Assembly (NCBI RefSeq): GCF_000948415.1
Contig: NZ_JYII01000008.1
Coordinates: 1-64,000 of the forward strand
Length of the DNA: 64,000 bases
Reading direction: 5' to 3'
DNA from: Thalassospira sp. HJ
GTDB lineage: Bacteria; Pseudomonadota; Alphaproteobacteria; Rhodospirillales; Thalassospiraceae
Of the stretch, positions 36,117 through 44,150 are shown piece by piece. The notes under the pieces were generated by a model. The model ran no database searches. It was not told where the DNA came from and saw only the letters and a list, made by a program, of their open reading frames with translations. Every line of letters starts with the position of its first letter. Positions within the stretch are counted from its first letter, which is position 1. Position numbers and translations under genes: made by a program.

Positions 36117-36677
36117 ATGTTTCCCATCAATCTGGACCTGACGCGACTTTCGGTCGCTTTGGTCGGCAACGGTCAGGCTACCCTGAACCGTCTGCGCCAG
36201 TTTGACGGTGATGGGGCAAAATACGTCACCGTCTACTCCGAAGACCCGATACCCGAACTGGCCGAACAGGCCGGTGACCGGTTGCAGCGCTATCTGCCGA
36301 ATTCGGCGGATGTGAATGCTGCTTCCATCATGTTTATCATCGACATTGATCTCAAAAAGGCTGCTGAACTGGCATCCATCGCCAAGGCGGTCGGCACAAT
36401 TGCCAATGTCGAGGACGTAAAACAATATTGTGATTTTTCCTCACCCGCGCGCATTCAGCGCGGCGATTTGATGATCACGGTATCGACCAACGGGCACAGC
36501 CCGCGGCTTGCCGGGCGTATTCGCCGTGCCCTTGAAAAATGGCTGGTGCCAAGCTGGGACAAACGCCTGCAAGAGCTGTCCAAGCAGCGCGAAAAATGGA
36601 AGGCCGACGGGGCAGACATGCAGACCCTTCTGCGCAAGACCGATGAATATATCGATCAGCGGAGGTGGCTGCCATGA
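36117..36677 (+). CDS. Precorrin-2 dehydrogenase/sirohydrochlorin ferrochelatase (CysG N-domain type)
   Basis: 186 residues, a stand-alone version of the siroheme-synthase N-terminal half. The Rossmann-like part (VALVGNGQATLNRLRQF) is followed by a helical dimerisation part with the conserved GDLMITVSTNGHSPRLAGRIRR. It oxidises precorrin-2 and inserts iron to make siroheme for sulfite reductase. The stop overlaps the cysH start by 4 bp (ATGA), which ties siroheme supply to sulfate reduction. The 252-bp upstream gap is AT-rich and should hold the promoter. Confidence 0.88.
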   Translation: MFPINLDLTRLSVALVGNGQATLNRLRQFDGDGAKYVTVYSEDPIPELAEQAGDRLQRYLPNSADVNAASIMFIIDIDLKKAAELASIAKAVGTIANVEDVKQYCDFSSPARIQRGDLMITVSTNGHSPRLAGRIRRALEKWLVPSWDKRLQELSKQREKWKADGADMQTLLRKTDEYIDQRRWLP

Positions 36678-37417
36678 ATGTCATGCGCGAAGAAGACATC
36701 GTTACCGGCGGTTCCATGTCGGTTGAGGAAGCCACCGATCGTGCAGCCCGTTTGCTGGATCAATATGGCCATCTTCAGGGTGTGTCACTGATCGAACCGA
36801 TGGTACATGAGGAATTCAATGGCCGCATCACCATGACCTCGTCGTTTGGGACAGAGGCCGCAGCGCTTCTGGCACTGGTGGCCGAAGTTGACCGTGACCT
36901 GCCGGTGATTTTTCTCGATACCCGCAAGCTTTTCGGTGAAACCCATACCTATCGCGAACAGCTGGTCGATCAGCTGGGCCTGACCAATATCAAGATCATG
37001 CGTCCGGACGAGGAAAAGCTGAAGGCCGATGATCCCAACGGCATGCTGTTTGCCTCCGACACGGCGAAATGCTGCTACCTGCGCAAGGTGGAGCCGCTTC
37101 AACGTGCGCTTGAGGGCTATGACGCCTGGTTGACCGGTCGCAAACGTTTCCATGGTGGCGAACGTGATGCTTTGCCGGTGATCGAACCGGCTGGCACGCG
37201 GATCAAGATCAATCCGCTGGCGGGTTACAAGCGCGAAGATATCGAAGACATCTTTGAACATCGCGCGCTGCCGCGTCATCCGCTTGAGGCCGAAGGCTTC
37301 CTGTCGATTGGCTGCATGCCCTGCACCGAACGTGTTGATCCCAACACGACTGACGTCCGTGCTGGACGCTGGGCCGGGCAGGACAAGACCGAGTGCGGTA
37401 TTCACTACATCATCTAA
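36674..37417 (+). CDS. cysH: Adenylyl-sulfate (APS/PAPS) reductase, iron-sulfur type
   Basis: 247 residues from the ATG at 36674, with GGAGG 8 nt upstream; a GTG at 36665 overlaps that ribosome site. The P-loop-like region TSSFGTEAAALL leads the fold. Four Cys for a [4Fe-4S] cluster are present (KCCYLRKVEPL and GCMPCTERV), which indicates the bacterial APS-reducing branch rather than the cluster-free enterobacterial type. The catalytic Cys is in ECGIH near the end. It makes sulfite from activated sulfate. Sulfite reductase genes are not in the window. Confidence 0.93.
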   Translation: MNVMREEDIVTGGSMSVEEATDRAARLLDQYGHLQGVSLIEPMVHEEFNGRITMTSSFGTEAAALLALVAEVDRDLPVIFLDTRKLFGETHTYREQLVDQLGLTNIKIMRPDEEKLKADDPNGMLFASDTAKCCYLRKVEPLQRALEGYDAWLTGRKRFHGGERDALPVIEPAGTRIKINPLAGYKREDIEDIFEHRALPRHPLEAEGFLSIGCMPCTERVDPNTTDVRAGRWAGQDKTECGIHYII

Positions 37418-37436
37418 GCCCGATCAGGCTTTCACG

Positions 37437-37464
37437 AAAAACCCGGCCATCTGGCCGGGTTTTT
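37437..37464. terminator. Bidirectional terminator between cysH and dgt
   Basis: A perfect 12-bp stem, AAAAACCCGGCC (37437-37448) with GGCCGGGTTTTT (37453-37464), around a 4-nt loop between convergent genes. Confidence 0.92.
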
Positions 37465-37469
37465 GTGTT

Positions 37470-38918
37470 TCAGATGGTAATGCCCTGAAGCTTCCTGAAC
37501 AGGGTCACCGCATAGCGGTCCGTCATGCCGGAAATATAATCCATCACCCGCATCAGGCGGCTGTAAAGATCGGGGGCCGCCATCAGTTTGCCCGACAAAA
37601 GCTTGTCGATACGGTCGGCCTGCGGCGGCAGGCGCTTGCCGTGATTTTTATGTTCGTCAATGTCGATGGCAGCCCGCACAAAGCTGTCCAGTAGGCCATT
37701 GATGACCTCGAACCCGGCCATCTCGATCGGCAGGACATGCGGCGCGTTATAGATCTTTTGCACAGCCAGCTTCTTGCAGGCCTTGGCATAGGGGCCAAGC
37801 TGCGTGTTGGAGAGAAGATCGCCTTCTATCGTACCAGCAAGCAACGCGTCTTCATTCTCGATAAAGGCATCAACCGCGGCCTTGACCAGATTGCCAATCG
37901 CCTTGCCGCGCAGGAAGCCGATCCGGTCATCTTCGGATTTCTCGGCATACCAGCCCTCAGAACGCAGGTCGTTCCAGCGTTGTTCGGCATCGCCGTCATA
38001 TTTTTCCGGGTGGCGTGCGATCGGGGCAAGTGCGCGTTCGACTTCCTCGAAACTGACACAACCCAATTCCCAGCCATCTTCCAGATCAACAACGGAATAG
38101 CAGATGTCATCAGCCGCCTCGACCAGATAGACCAGCGGATGACGCCGCCATGCCCCGTCAAATCCTTCAAGCGGGGACAGGCCGCAAACCTTGGCGATGG
38201 CCTGCGCAATGTCACGCTCTGCCTGATAGTAGCCGGGCTTTTTTAGGCCGGTATATTCCTTGCGGCGTGCGTCGGGCACGGACGTGCTGCGCGGATATTT
38301 GATGAAGCTGCCCAGCGTGCCGTAGGTCAGGTTAAGCCCACCATCAAAGCGCTTCATTTCAAGCTGGCTGATGATGCGAAGTCCTTGGGCGTTGCCTTCG
38401 AAATGGCGCAGGTCTTCAAGCTCCGGCCCAGACAGGCGCGATGTCAGTTCATCCTTGGCAAGGCGCGATGTGGTGAACCATTCATTGATCGCGTCTTCGC
38501 CGGAATGCCCAAACGGCGGATTGCCGATATCATGCGCAAGGCAGGCGGCCTGCACCATATAGCCGATATCTGCAACCGTGGTTTCCGAACCCTTTGGCAG
38601 GTTTTTGACAATATGCGCACCCGCCATCAGACCCAGCGATTGCCCGACCGAGCCGACCTCTATCGTGTGGGTCAGGCGGGTATGGACATGATCATTGTCG
38701 GAAAGCGGATGGACCTGCGTTTTGTTTTGCAGGCGCCGGAACGAGGATGAGAAGATTACCCGATCCACATCAATCTGAAAGGGGCTTCGGCCATCGGGCG
38801 TGGGATAGGGCGCACCTTCGGGCAGGCGCACCTTGCCATCCTTGAATTCAAGCCGATGAGAAGAAAGAAGATCTTCCCAGCGCATTTTATCGCCAGACCC
38901 TTGTGCAGACGACGCCAC
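37470..38918 (-). CDS. dgt: Deoxyguanosinetriphosphate triphosphohydrolase-like protein
   Basis: 482 residues from GTG 38918, preceded by AGGGG; Met-12 is a possible later start. The HD-domain metal ligands are in HTRLTHTIEV and in CLAHDIGNPPFGHSGEDA. It removes triphosphate from dGTP or other dNTPs and so affects dNTP pools. The length fits the longer dGTPase subfamily. A stem-loop precedes the gene at 38992-39029. Confidence 0.9.
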   Translation of the reverse strand: MASSAQGSGDKMRWEDLLSSHRLEFKDGKVRLPEGAPYPTPDGRSPFQIDVDRVIFSSSFRRLQNKTQVHPLSDNDHVHTRLTHTIEVGSVGQSLGLMAGAHIVKNLPKGSETTVADIGYMVQAACLAHDIGNPPFGHSGEDAINEWFTTSRLAKDELTSRLSGPELEDLRHFEGNAQGLRIISQLEMKRFDGGLNLTYGTLGSFIKYPRSTSVPDARRKEYTGLKKPGYYQAERDIAQAIAKVCGLSPLEGFDGAWRRHPLVYLVEAADDICYSVVDLEDGWELGCVSFEEVERALAPIARHPEKYDGDAEQRWNDLRSEGWYAEKSEDDRIGFLRGKAIGNLVKAAVDAFIENEDALLAGTIEGDLLSNTQLGPYAKACKKLAVQKIYNAPHVLPIEMAGFEVINGLLDSFVRAAIDIDEHKNHGKRLPPQADRIDKLLSGKLMAAPDLYSRLMRVMDYISGMTDRYAVTLFRKLQGITI

Positions 38919-38991
38919 TTTTTACCCCTGTCCGTATCGAATGTTCTTTTCAGATGTTGTTCTTTGGCAACTTTAACGGGCCGGGGAGTCC

Positions 38992-39029
38992 GGTGCAATC
39001 GGACAAAACAGTGTTAAGCCGATTGCACC
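38992..39029 (-). terminator. Stem-loop between the DUF4870 gene and dgt
   Basis: GGTGCAATCGG (38992-39002) and CCGATTGCACC (39019-39029) form a perfect 11-bp stem with a 16-nt loop. It lies just past the DUF4870 stop on the minus strand. No T-run follows, so it is either an attenuated terminator or an mRNA 3' stabiliser. Confidence 0.5.
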
Positions 39030-39043
39030 AAATTTACGGGCAA

Positions 39044-39463
39044 TTAGCCAAAGAACCAGCTTTTCGGATTGTCGATCGGGCGCCCGTTGAGCGCGCGCAG
39101 AAGACCAATCACATTGCGCCCGACAAACCAGGCGGTGGTGTAAAGCGCCATCAAGCCGACAACAGCCCAGCCCAGAAGCGGGATCCAGCCAATCACAAAG
39201 GTAAAGAAGCCCAAAATGATGGCATAAAGGATACTGATCCAGAATGTGCGGATCACGAATGTGTAGTGGCTGTTGGTCCAGTGATTGTCGTTTTCGCGCG
39301 CGATATAGGAAACGATCAGCGCGATAAAGCCAGTGGCAAATGCGGTAAACAGGGTTGCGATCATCAGCCCGTAACAGACAAGGGCCGTATTCCCGCCGCG
39401 CTCGTCAACGTAGCGCGGTGCACTGTCAAAAGACGCATCCTGACCGTGGATATGGTCGTTCAT
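39044..39463 (-). CDS. DUF4870-like inner-membrane protein
   Basis: 139 residues with three or four transmembrane helices. The middle segment NSHYTFVIRTFWISILYAII and the C-terminus GRPIDNPKSWFFG match a widespread family annotated as DUF4870-like. The function is unknown. A GGAT ribosome site precedes the ATG. It is monocistronic, bounded by a stem-loop downstream and the inverted-repeat element upstream. Confidence 0.8.
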   Translation of the reverse strand: MNDHIHGQDASFDSAPRYVDERGGNTALVCYGLMIATLFTAFATGFIALIVSYIARENDNHWTNSHYTFVIRTFWISILYAIILGFFTFVIGWIPLLGWAVVGLMALYTTAWFVGRNVIGLLRALNGRPIDNPKSWFFG

Positions 39464-39530
39464 GGATAAAATCCTATCAAAGTTGTCGCAATCCCCATCG
39501 CGTCTGTCTGAGGATATAGCCTAAAAGTCA

Positions 39531-39793
39531 AGGGCCACAACCCTTTCACATGACCGTCCCGGCAACTGATATGAGAGAAAAAGTTAGGAAAAGCCCGCAG
39601 GGCGGGGCATTCCCCGTTCAAGGGCTTTGACGCAGAGGCTTTCTCTCATATCAGTTGTCCTTCGGATCACCCGGATTTGCACGGGCTATTTTGTCGCAAA
39701 ATCTTGAAAGATATAGATCTTCCTGTGATTATGCTTCGCATATCCGCACAAATCCGGGAGACCGGGGCGATTATGTGAAAGGGTTGTGACCCT
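39531..39793. repeat. 263-bp MITE-like element with terminal and nested inverted repeats
   Basis: The ends are 32-bp imperfect inverted repeats: 39531-39562 begins AGGGCCACAACCCTTTCACA, and 39762-39793 is its reverse complement with about four mismatches. Inside, CAACTGATATGAGAGAAA (39563-39580) pairs perfectly with 39640-39657, enclosing AAAGCCC/GGGCTTT and CGGGG/CCCCG hairpins. A second arm, CCCGGATTTGCACGG (39670-39684), pairs with 39744-39758 with two mismatches and encloses more small hairpins. It has no open frame of note. AAAAG occurs 3 bp left and 2 bp right of the ends and may be a target duplication. It fills most of the 503-bp gap between the DUF4870 gene and gor. Confidence 0.8.
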
Positions 39794-39874
39794 AGAAAAG
39801 CTATTCCCCCTTGGTGTCTTTATCACCAAAGCCTGTTTGATCCTTATGTTAGCGTCTGCTCACATAAATTTTAC

Positions 39875-39886
39875 GGTCAATTGACC
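39875..39886. promoter_or_regulatory. Perfect palindrome upstream of gor
   Basis: GGTCAATTGACC is a 12-bp perfect palindrome 80 bp before the gor start, in the only remaining promoter space after the inverted-repeat element. It is a candidate operator; no regulator is assigned. Confidence 0.4.
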
Positions 39887-39966
39887 TTGTTTTACCTCGA
39901 CTCTTGGTAATTTCGCCCTACATTTGGCGCCATGTTGTCTCACTGAGAAAAAACAGGAATTTCCGC

Positions 39967-41328
39967 ATGTCGGACTATGATTTTGATTTGTTTGTTGTCG
40001 GTGCCGGTTCGGGTGGCGTGCGCGCAGCGCGCGTAGCATCGGGATATGGCGCAAAGGTCGCCATCGCCGAAGAAAGCCAGGTTGGCGGCACCTGTGTCAT
40101 CCGGGGTTGTGTGCCCAAAAAGCTTCTGGTCTACGGCGCGCATTTTGCCGAGGATTTCGAAGATGCATCGGCTTATGGCTGGACCCTTCCGGGCGAGCCA
40201 AGCTTTAGCTGGCAGACCCTGATCGCCAACAAGGATGCCGAGATTGATCGTCTGAACGGCATCTATAAAAAGCTTCTGGCCGGATCAAACGTCGAACTGT
40301 TTGAAAGCCGTGCGGTGCTGAAAGATGCCCATACTCTTGATGTTGGTGGCAAAGCCGTTACGGCCGAGCGCATCCTGATTGCGGTTGGTGGCACGCCGGT
40401 CATGCCCGATATTCCGGGCATCGAACATGCGATCTCCTCCAATCAGGCTTTCCATTTGGAAGACCTGCCCGAACGCATCGCAGTCGTTGGTGGTGGATAT
40501 ATCGCGGTTGAGTTCGCCGGTATATTTGCTGGCCTTGGCGCAAATGTGACCCAGTTCTATCGCGGTGATCAGATCCTGCGTGGCTTTGATAACGATATCC
40601 GCAACCATCTGGCCGAAGAGATCGTCAAAAAGGGTATTGATCTGCGCTTGCACACCAATGTTACGGCGATTGCCAAGAACGATGACGGCTCGCTCACCCT
40701 GACGCTGACCGGTGGTGGTCATCAGGAAGTCGATGCCATCATGTTCGCCACGGGCCGTGAACCGAAAACCCATGGTCTGGGTCTTGAGCAGGCTGGTGTC
40801 GAGCTGAATGACAAGGGCGCGATCCTGACCAATGCCGGTCTGCAAACCAGTGTTCCCAACATCTATGCCGTTGGCGATGTCCGCGATCACGTGCAACTGA
40901 CCCCGGTCGCGATCAAGGAAGGCATGTCATTTGCCGATACCGTTTATGGCGGCAAGCCTTGGTCGATGGCCTATCAGGCCATCCCGACCGCCGTCTTCAG
41001 CCAGCCGCCGGTGGGCACCGTCGGTCTTTCTGAGGAAGAGGCACACGCAAAAGGCAAGGATATCGATATCTACAAATCGACCTTCAAACCGATGCGCCAC
41101 ACCCTGTCGGGCCGCGATGAAAAAACGCTGATGAAGCTGATCGTCGATAAAACCACCGACGTGGTGCTTGGTGCGCATATGGTTGGCCCGGATGCCGCTG
41201 AAATCATTCAGGGCATCGGTATTGCTGTTCGCATGGGCGCGACCAAGGCCCAGTTCGATCAGACCGTCGCGGTCCATCCGTCTGCCGCCGAGGAATTTGT
41301 CACTATGCGGACGCCGGTTGGCGATTGA
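39967..41328 (+). CDS. gor: Glutathione-disulfide reductase
   Basis: 453 residues from the ATG at 39967 with AGGA 8 nt upstream; the frame is open 21 codons further but those are not conserved. The FAD motif is VVGAGSGGVRAARVA, the redox-active disulfide is GGTCVIRGCVPKK, the NADP motif is VVGGGYIAVEFAG, and the C-terminal His-Glu pair is in VHPSAAEEF. It reduces GSSG to GSH with NADPH in the cytoplasm. The 30-bp palindrome after the stop probably ends the transcript. Confidence 0.95.
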   Translation: MSDYDFDLFVVGAGSGGVRAARVASGYGAKVAIAEESQVGGTCVIRGCVPKKLLVYGAHFAEDFEDASAYGWTLPGEPSFSWQTLIANKDAEIDRLNGIYKKLLAGSNVELFESRAVLKDAHTLDVGGKAVTAERILIAVGGTPVMPDIPGIEHAISSNQAFHLEDLPERIAVVGGGYIAVEFAGIFAGLGANVTQFYRGDQILRGFDNDIRNHLAEEIVKKGIDLRLHTNVTAIAKNDDGSLTLTLTGGGHQEVDAIMFATGREPKTHGLGLEQAGVELNDKGAILTNAGLQTSVPNIYAVGDVRDHVQLTPVAIKEGMSFADTVYGGKPWSMAYQAIPTAVFSQPPVGTVGLSEEEAHAKGKDIDIYKSTFKPMRHTLSGRDEKTLMKLIVDKTTDVVLGAHMVGPDAAEIIQGIGIAVRMGATKAQFDQTVAVHPSAAEEFVTMRTPVGD

Positions 41329-41338
41329 GTTGGGTTAG

Positions 41339-41368
41339 GAAGGGCGGTATCACGTGATACCGCCCTTC
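41339..41368. terminator. 30-bp perfect palindrome after gor
   Basis: GAAGGGCGGTATCAC (41339-41353) is followed directly by its exact reverse complement (41354-41368). It can fold into a strong hairpin for gor, but no T-run follows. It also lies 5 bp past the end of the small gene on the opposite strand. Confidence 0.7.
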
Positions 41369-41372
41369 TAGA

Positions 41373-41504
41373 CTAGTCTTTAACCAAGAAACGGAAGCAT
41401 TTTCCGTTCTTGGCATACCGGCGCTGCCCAGTGCGTGGGTCCGTAACGTACTTTGTGTAAACGTAACGGTAGCCCGGCGGGGCGATGTCACTTGAAGTGG
41501 TCAT
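41373..41504 (-). CDS. Small conserved-looking protein, 43 residues, function unknown
   Basis: The ATG at 41504-41502 is preceded at 8 nt by GGAG, and the frame ends at TAG 41373. The product is basic and aromatic: it contains GYRYVYTKYVTDPRTGQ and ends in KNGKCFRFLVKD, with one Cys. The tyrosine-rich, well-ordered composition and good ribosome site argue that it is real. It lies in the AT-rich islet between gor and the orphan gene. I do not recognise the family. Confidence 0.6.
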   Translation of the reverse strand: MTTSSDIAPPGYRYVYTKYVTDPRTGQRRYAKNGKCFRFLVKD

Positions 41505-41637
41505 ACTTCAAACTCCAATAACTGGGATTTACTTGACACTGGAGCCCCGGATAATGCACGTTGAGTTTGCGAAACTTAATCGTGCTGGAGCTTTCCCAGC
41601 CCTCCCGTGGGCAAATCCTGTACCTCAGGAGGAATTT

Positions 41638-41663
41638 TGCCCTGCAGCGCCAACTGCAGGGCA
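41638..41663. terminator. Stem-loop at the 3' end of the orphan islet gene
   Basis: TGCCCTGCAG (41638-41647) and CTGCAGGGCA (41654-41663) form a perfect 10-bp stem with a 6-nt loop, 6 bp beyond the stop of the 265-residue gene. It has short T/A runs on each side but no strong T-tract. Confidence 0.55.
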
Positions 41664-41668
41664 TTTCT

Positions 41669-42466
41669 CTAATGTTCATCCTCATCAGTCATTATCAGCT
41701 TAATTTGATTGATGAGCTGTTGCTTATCTTCTTCAAAAAATGGTGTGGGTATCTCCAGCCAAGCTTTGCGCCCGTGGCGAAGCCGAACTGGTATTCGGTC
41801 GTTACCTAATTGTTTCGACTGGCTATCAGACTGTTCTGGCTCGCTACTTGTTGTCGGCGAAAGGGGCCTTTTTACGAGGGTTTCTCTAACGGGGCTCGCT
41901 ATCTTTTCGCTGGTATCAATTACTTCATCAATGTCATTTTCGGTGTCTGTGTCTTGAGACGATAAAGGCGCAGAGTTTTCTGTTGCCGCAGTTGTCTCTT
42001 CTTTGCTCTCTGGCGATGCAAAGGCTAAAGAGTTTTTGAATGACGTTAGGCAGCTTTGTGCTGCTGCAGGCAAGAACTCCATCTGTATCAAGTCATATTT
42101 GATCGCCGCGTCAGAAGGTAGGTGTGAGCCATACTTATCAAAGAGCTTTTGGAAGACAGGCGGGGTAAGTAGCCATTTTCTCAAAAGTTCTTTCTTGGCT
42201 TTTAGGCTTGGAGCGTACTCAAATATCTCAACGTCTTTAGAAGCGGCTAGCATTCCAGGCCCTGCGCGTTCTACTAAGCCAAAGTAGCGTAGGGATGCCA
42301 TCGCTGAGAGCGCTGATCCATTGTTGGCGTTGCTGTACCCCATACTTTGCGCCGCCGCATCGTTTGGAATGGCGTGCAAATGATTCTCTTTATAGAGGCT
42401 AACTGCCTTTTCAAGGGATTCCTGCAAATCCATCGAAGGGTATCTGGGACTCTTTTTTCGCGCCAT
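41669..42466 (-). CDS. Hypothetical protein with predicted winged-helix-like N-domain
   Basis: 265 residues from the ATG at 42466, with AAGGG 7 nt upstream. The N-terminal 150 residues (YPSMDLQESLEKAVSLYKEN cut at 20, then ALSAMASLRYFGLVERAG, then PPVFQKLF and LPSDAAIKYDLIQ) resemble a family of uncharacterised bacterial and archaeal proteins that I know only as hypotheticals. The middle is a low-complexity Ser/Thr/Glu-rich linker (about 155-220). The C-terminal 45 residues form a small domain (IPVRLRHGRKAWLEIPTPFF). Codon usage is clearly more AT-rich than that of its neighbours, which suggests horizontal acquisition. The function is unknown. Confidence 0.7.
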   Translation of the reverse strand: MARKKSPRYPSMDLQESLEKAVSLYKENHLHAIPNDAAAQSMGYSNANNGSALSAMASLRYFGLVERAGPGMLAASKDVEIFEYAPSLKAKKELLRKWLLTPPVFQKLFDKYGSHLPSDAAIKYDLIQMEFLPAAAQSCLTSFKNSLAFASPESKEETTAATENSAPLSSQDTDTENDIDEVIDTSEKIASPVRETLVKRPLSPTTSSEPEQSDSQSKQLGNDRIPVRLRHGRKAWLEIPTPFFEEDKQQLINQIKLIMTDEDEH

Positions 42467-42887
42467 CAACTTGCCCTTGGCTGAGTAGAATTCCCTCTCT
42501 TAATATCACTATTTTTCGGTTCGATCAACGTACCAGTACGTGATTTTGCATGAAGTCGACGTTCTTTTAGGCGTATTAACTTTTATGTATTTCTCTATTT
42601 TATGGTAAAGTGCTGAAATTAATGAATATTTTTAGATTTAGATCTTTTCTCGGAATGGATTTTTAAACGTCTCTCTCTGCGTTATCCACTGACTCTGTGG
42701 ATATCTCTGTTGAAGAGTTACAATAGTTGTTTTATTTCAATTAGTTGTGCTTGGCCTCAAAAGTGGCAGAAATTTCTTGTGGGCGAAGATTGCCGTTTTT
42801 GATGCGGTTTTTTGCAGGTGTGGGGCGTATGGGGCGTGCCCAACAAAAAAATGCCTAACCAGATGGCTCGGCCATTTTTTGTTGGAA
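42467..42887. other. AT-rich intergenic islet, about 420 bp
   Basis: No gene is seen. It contains the promoter side of the orphan gene, long A/T runs, and TTATCCAC (42682-42689) facing GTGGATAT (42697-42704), which resemble two opposed DnaA boxes. The right end is the terminator of the sugar-acid operon. Confidence 0.5.
42840..42885 (-). terminator. Terminator of the sugar-acid operon
   Basis: 42840-42855 (CCAACAAAAAAATGCC) is an inverted repeat of 42870-42885 with one slip. On the minus strand the hairpin ends in seven T residues, directly after the dehydratase stop. Confidence 0.8.
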
Positions 42888-44090
42888 TCAGTCCACGACA
42901 GATTTCCGGCGTGAAACCGTAAATACCTTGCCAAGGTCTGGATTGAGTTCGGTGCCAAGACCCGGTCCTTCGGGGATGGTGATCATGCCGTTTTTGACGG
43001 TGGGCAGGTTGGTCACCAGATCGCGATACCAGGTGTTGTAAAATGCCCGCACGCTTTCCTGCACCATTGCATTGGGTGCATTCAGTGACAGGTGCGTCGA
43101 GGCTGTCAGGACAATCGGGCCGGTGCAATCATGCGGGGCGACGGGCAGGTGCCAGGCTTCTGCCATGGCGGCAATCTTGCGGGCCTCGGACAGGCCGCCA
43201 CACCAGCTGAGGTCCAGCATGACCACGCCAGCGGCGTTGGTTTCAAGCAAGTCCCGGAATGCCCAACGTGATCCCAGCGTTTCCGAGGCGCAGATCGGGG
43301 CGGGGGAGACTTCGGCATAGCGTTTCAGGCTTGAAAGGCTATCCATCTTGATCGGGTCTTCGTGCCAGAAGGTCTGATAGGGCGTGAGTGCCTTGGCGAT
43401 TTGCTGGGCGGGCAGAAGCTGCCACATCGAATGAAACTCGACCATGATGTCGATCTTGTCGCCGACGGCTTTGCGGATTTTCTCAAACGGCTCAAGACAG
43501 GATTTGAGATCGGGCAGCGAGATATATTGCCCGCGGGTTTTCTCGGCCGCGATATCAAACGGCCAGATTTTCATCGCCGTGATGCCATCCGCCAAAAGGG
43601 ATTCGGCAAGCTCATCCGCGCGATAGAGAAACCCGTTCAAGTCGTCATAATCCTTGGCCGATTTGGCATTAAGGTCATAATTGGCTGTGGTCTGGCCGGT
43701 GGCTTTTTTGATGTATTCTGTGCCCGCACAGGTGTTGTAGGTGCGAATTTCAGATCGCGAGAAACCACCCAGAAGCTGGGTGATCGGAAGGTTGGTCGCC
43801 TTGCCGAAAATATCCCAAAGCGCGATGTCAAATGCCGAATTGCCGCGCACCTCGGCACCTGATGATCGAAATCCGACATACCCCACCAGATCCGCAGACA
43901 GCAGATCAATCTGCAGCGGATCGCGCCCGATTACGCGCGGTGCGACATATTCATGCAAATAGGCCTCGACGGTTTCAGACATAAAGAATGTCTCGCCAAG
44001 GCCGGTAATGCCTTCATCGGTGTGAACTTCGACCCAAAGCAGGTTGGGGCGTTCGGCGATGCGCACGGTTTCAATTGCGGTGATTTTCAT
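42888..44090 (-). CDS. Enolase-superfamily sugar-acid dehydratase (mandelate racemase/muconate lactonizing type)
   Basis: 400 residues from the Met at 44090 (MKITAIETVRI), which has GAGG 6 nt upstream. Metal ligands of the superfamily lie in MVEFHSMW, WHEDPIKMD and CASETLGS; a candidate catalytic Lys is in AMKIWPFD, and the His of the C-terminal catalytic pair is in PHDCTGPI. Such enzymes dehydrate aldonic or aldaric acids to 2-keto-3-deoxy acids. As the last gene of an operon with gluconokinase and a TRAP importer, it most likely acts on a hexonate or related acid. The exact substrate cannot be read. Confidence 0.87.
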   Translation of the reverse strand: MKITAIETVRIAERPNLLWVEVHTDEGITGLGETFFMSETVEAYLHEYVAPRVIGRDPLQIDLLSADLVGYVGFRSSGAEVRGNSAFDIALWDIFGKATNLPITQLLGGFSRSEIRTYNTCAGTEYIKKATGQTTANYDLNAKSAKDYDDLNGFLYRADELAESLLADGITAMKIWPFDIAAEKTRGQYISLPDLKSCLEPFEKIRKAVGDKIDIMVEFHSMWQLLPAQQIAKALTPYQTFWHEDPIKMDSLSSLKRYAEVSPAPICASETLGSRWAFRDLLETNAAGVVMLDLSWCGGLSEARKIAAMAEAWHLPVAPHDCTGPIVLTASTHLSLNAPNAMVQESVRAFYNTWYRDLVTNLPTVKNGMITIPEGPGLGTELNPDLGKVFTVSRRKSVVD

Positions 44091-44150
44091 GTCAAACCTC
44101 AAAACGCAAAAGACGGAGCCGTTTGGCTCCGTCCTGAACAATGTCGGCTG

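Noticed and set aside
39531..39793. Inverted-repeat element considered as a simple bidirectional terminator
   Set aside because: It is far longer than needed, has two separate nested arms and lies well away from both flanking stop codons on the relevant strands.
41485..41703. 72-residue plus-strand frame in the islet
   Set aside because: It overlaps the 43-residue gene and the stem-loop on the other strand, has no ribosome site, and looks random.
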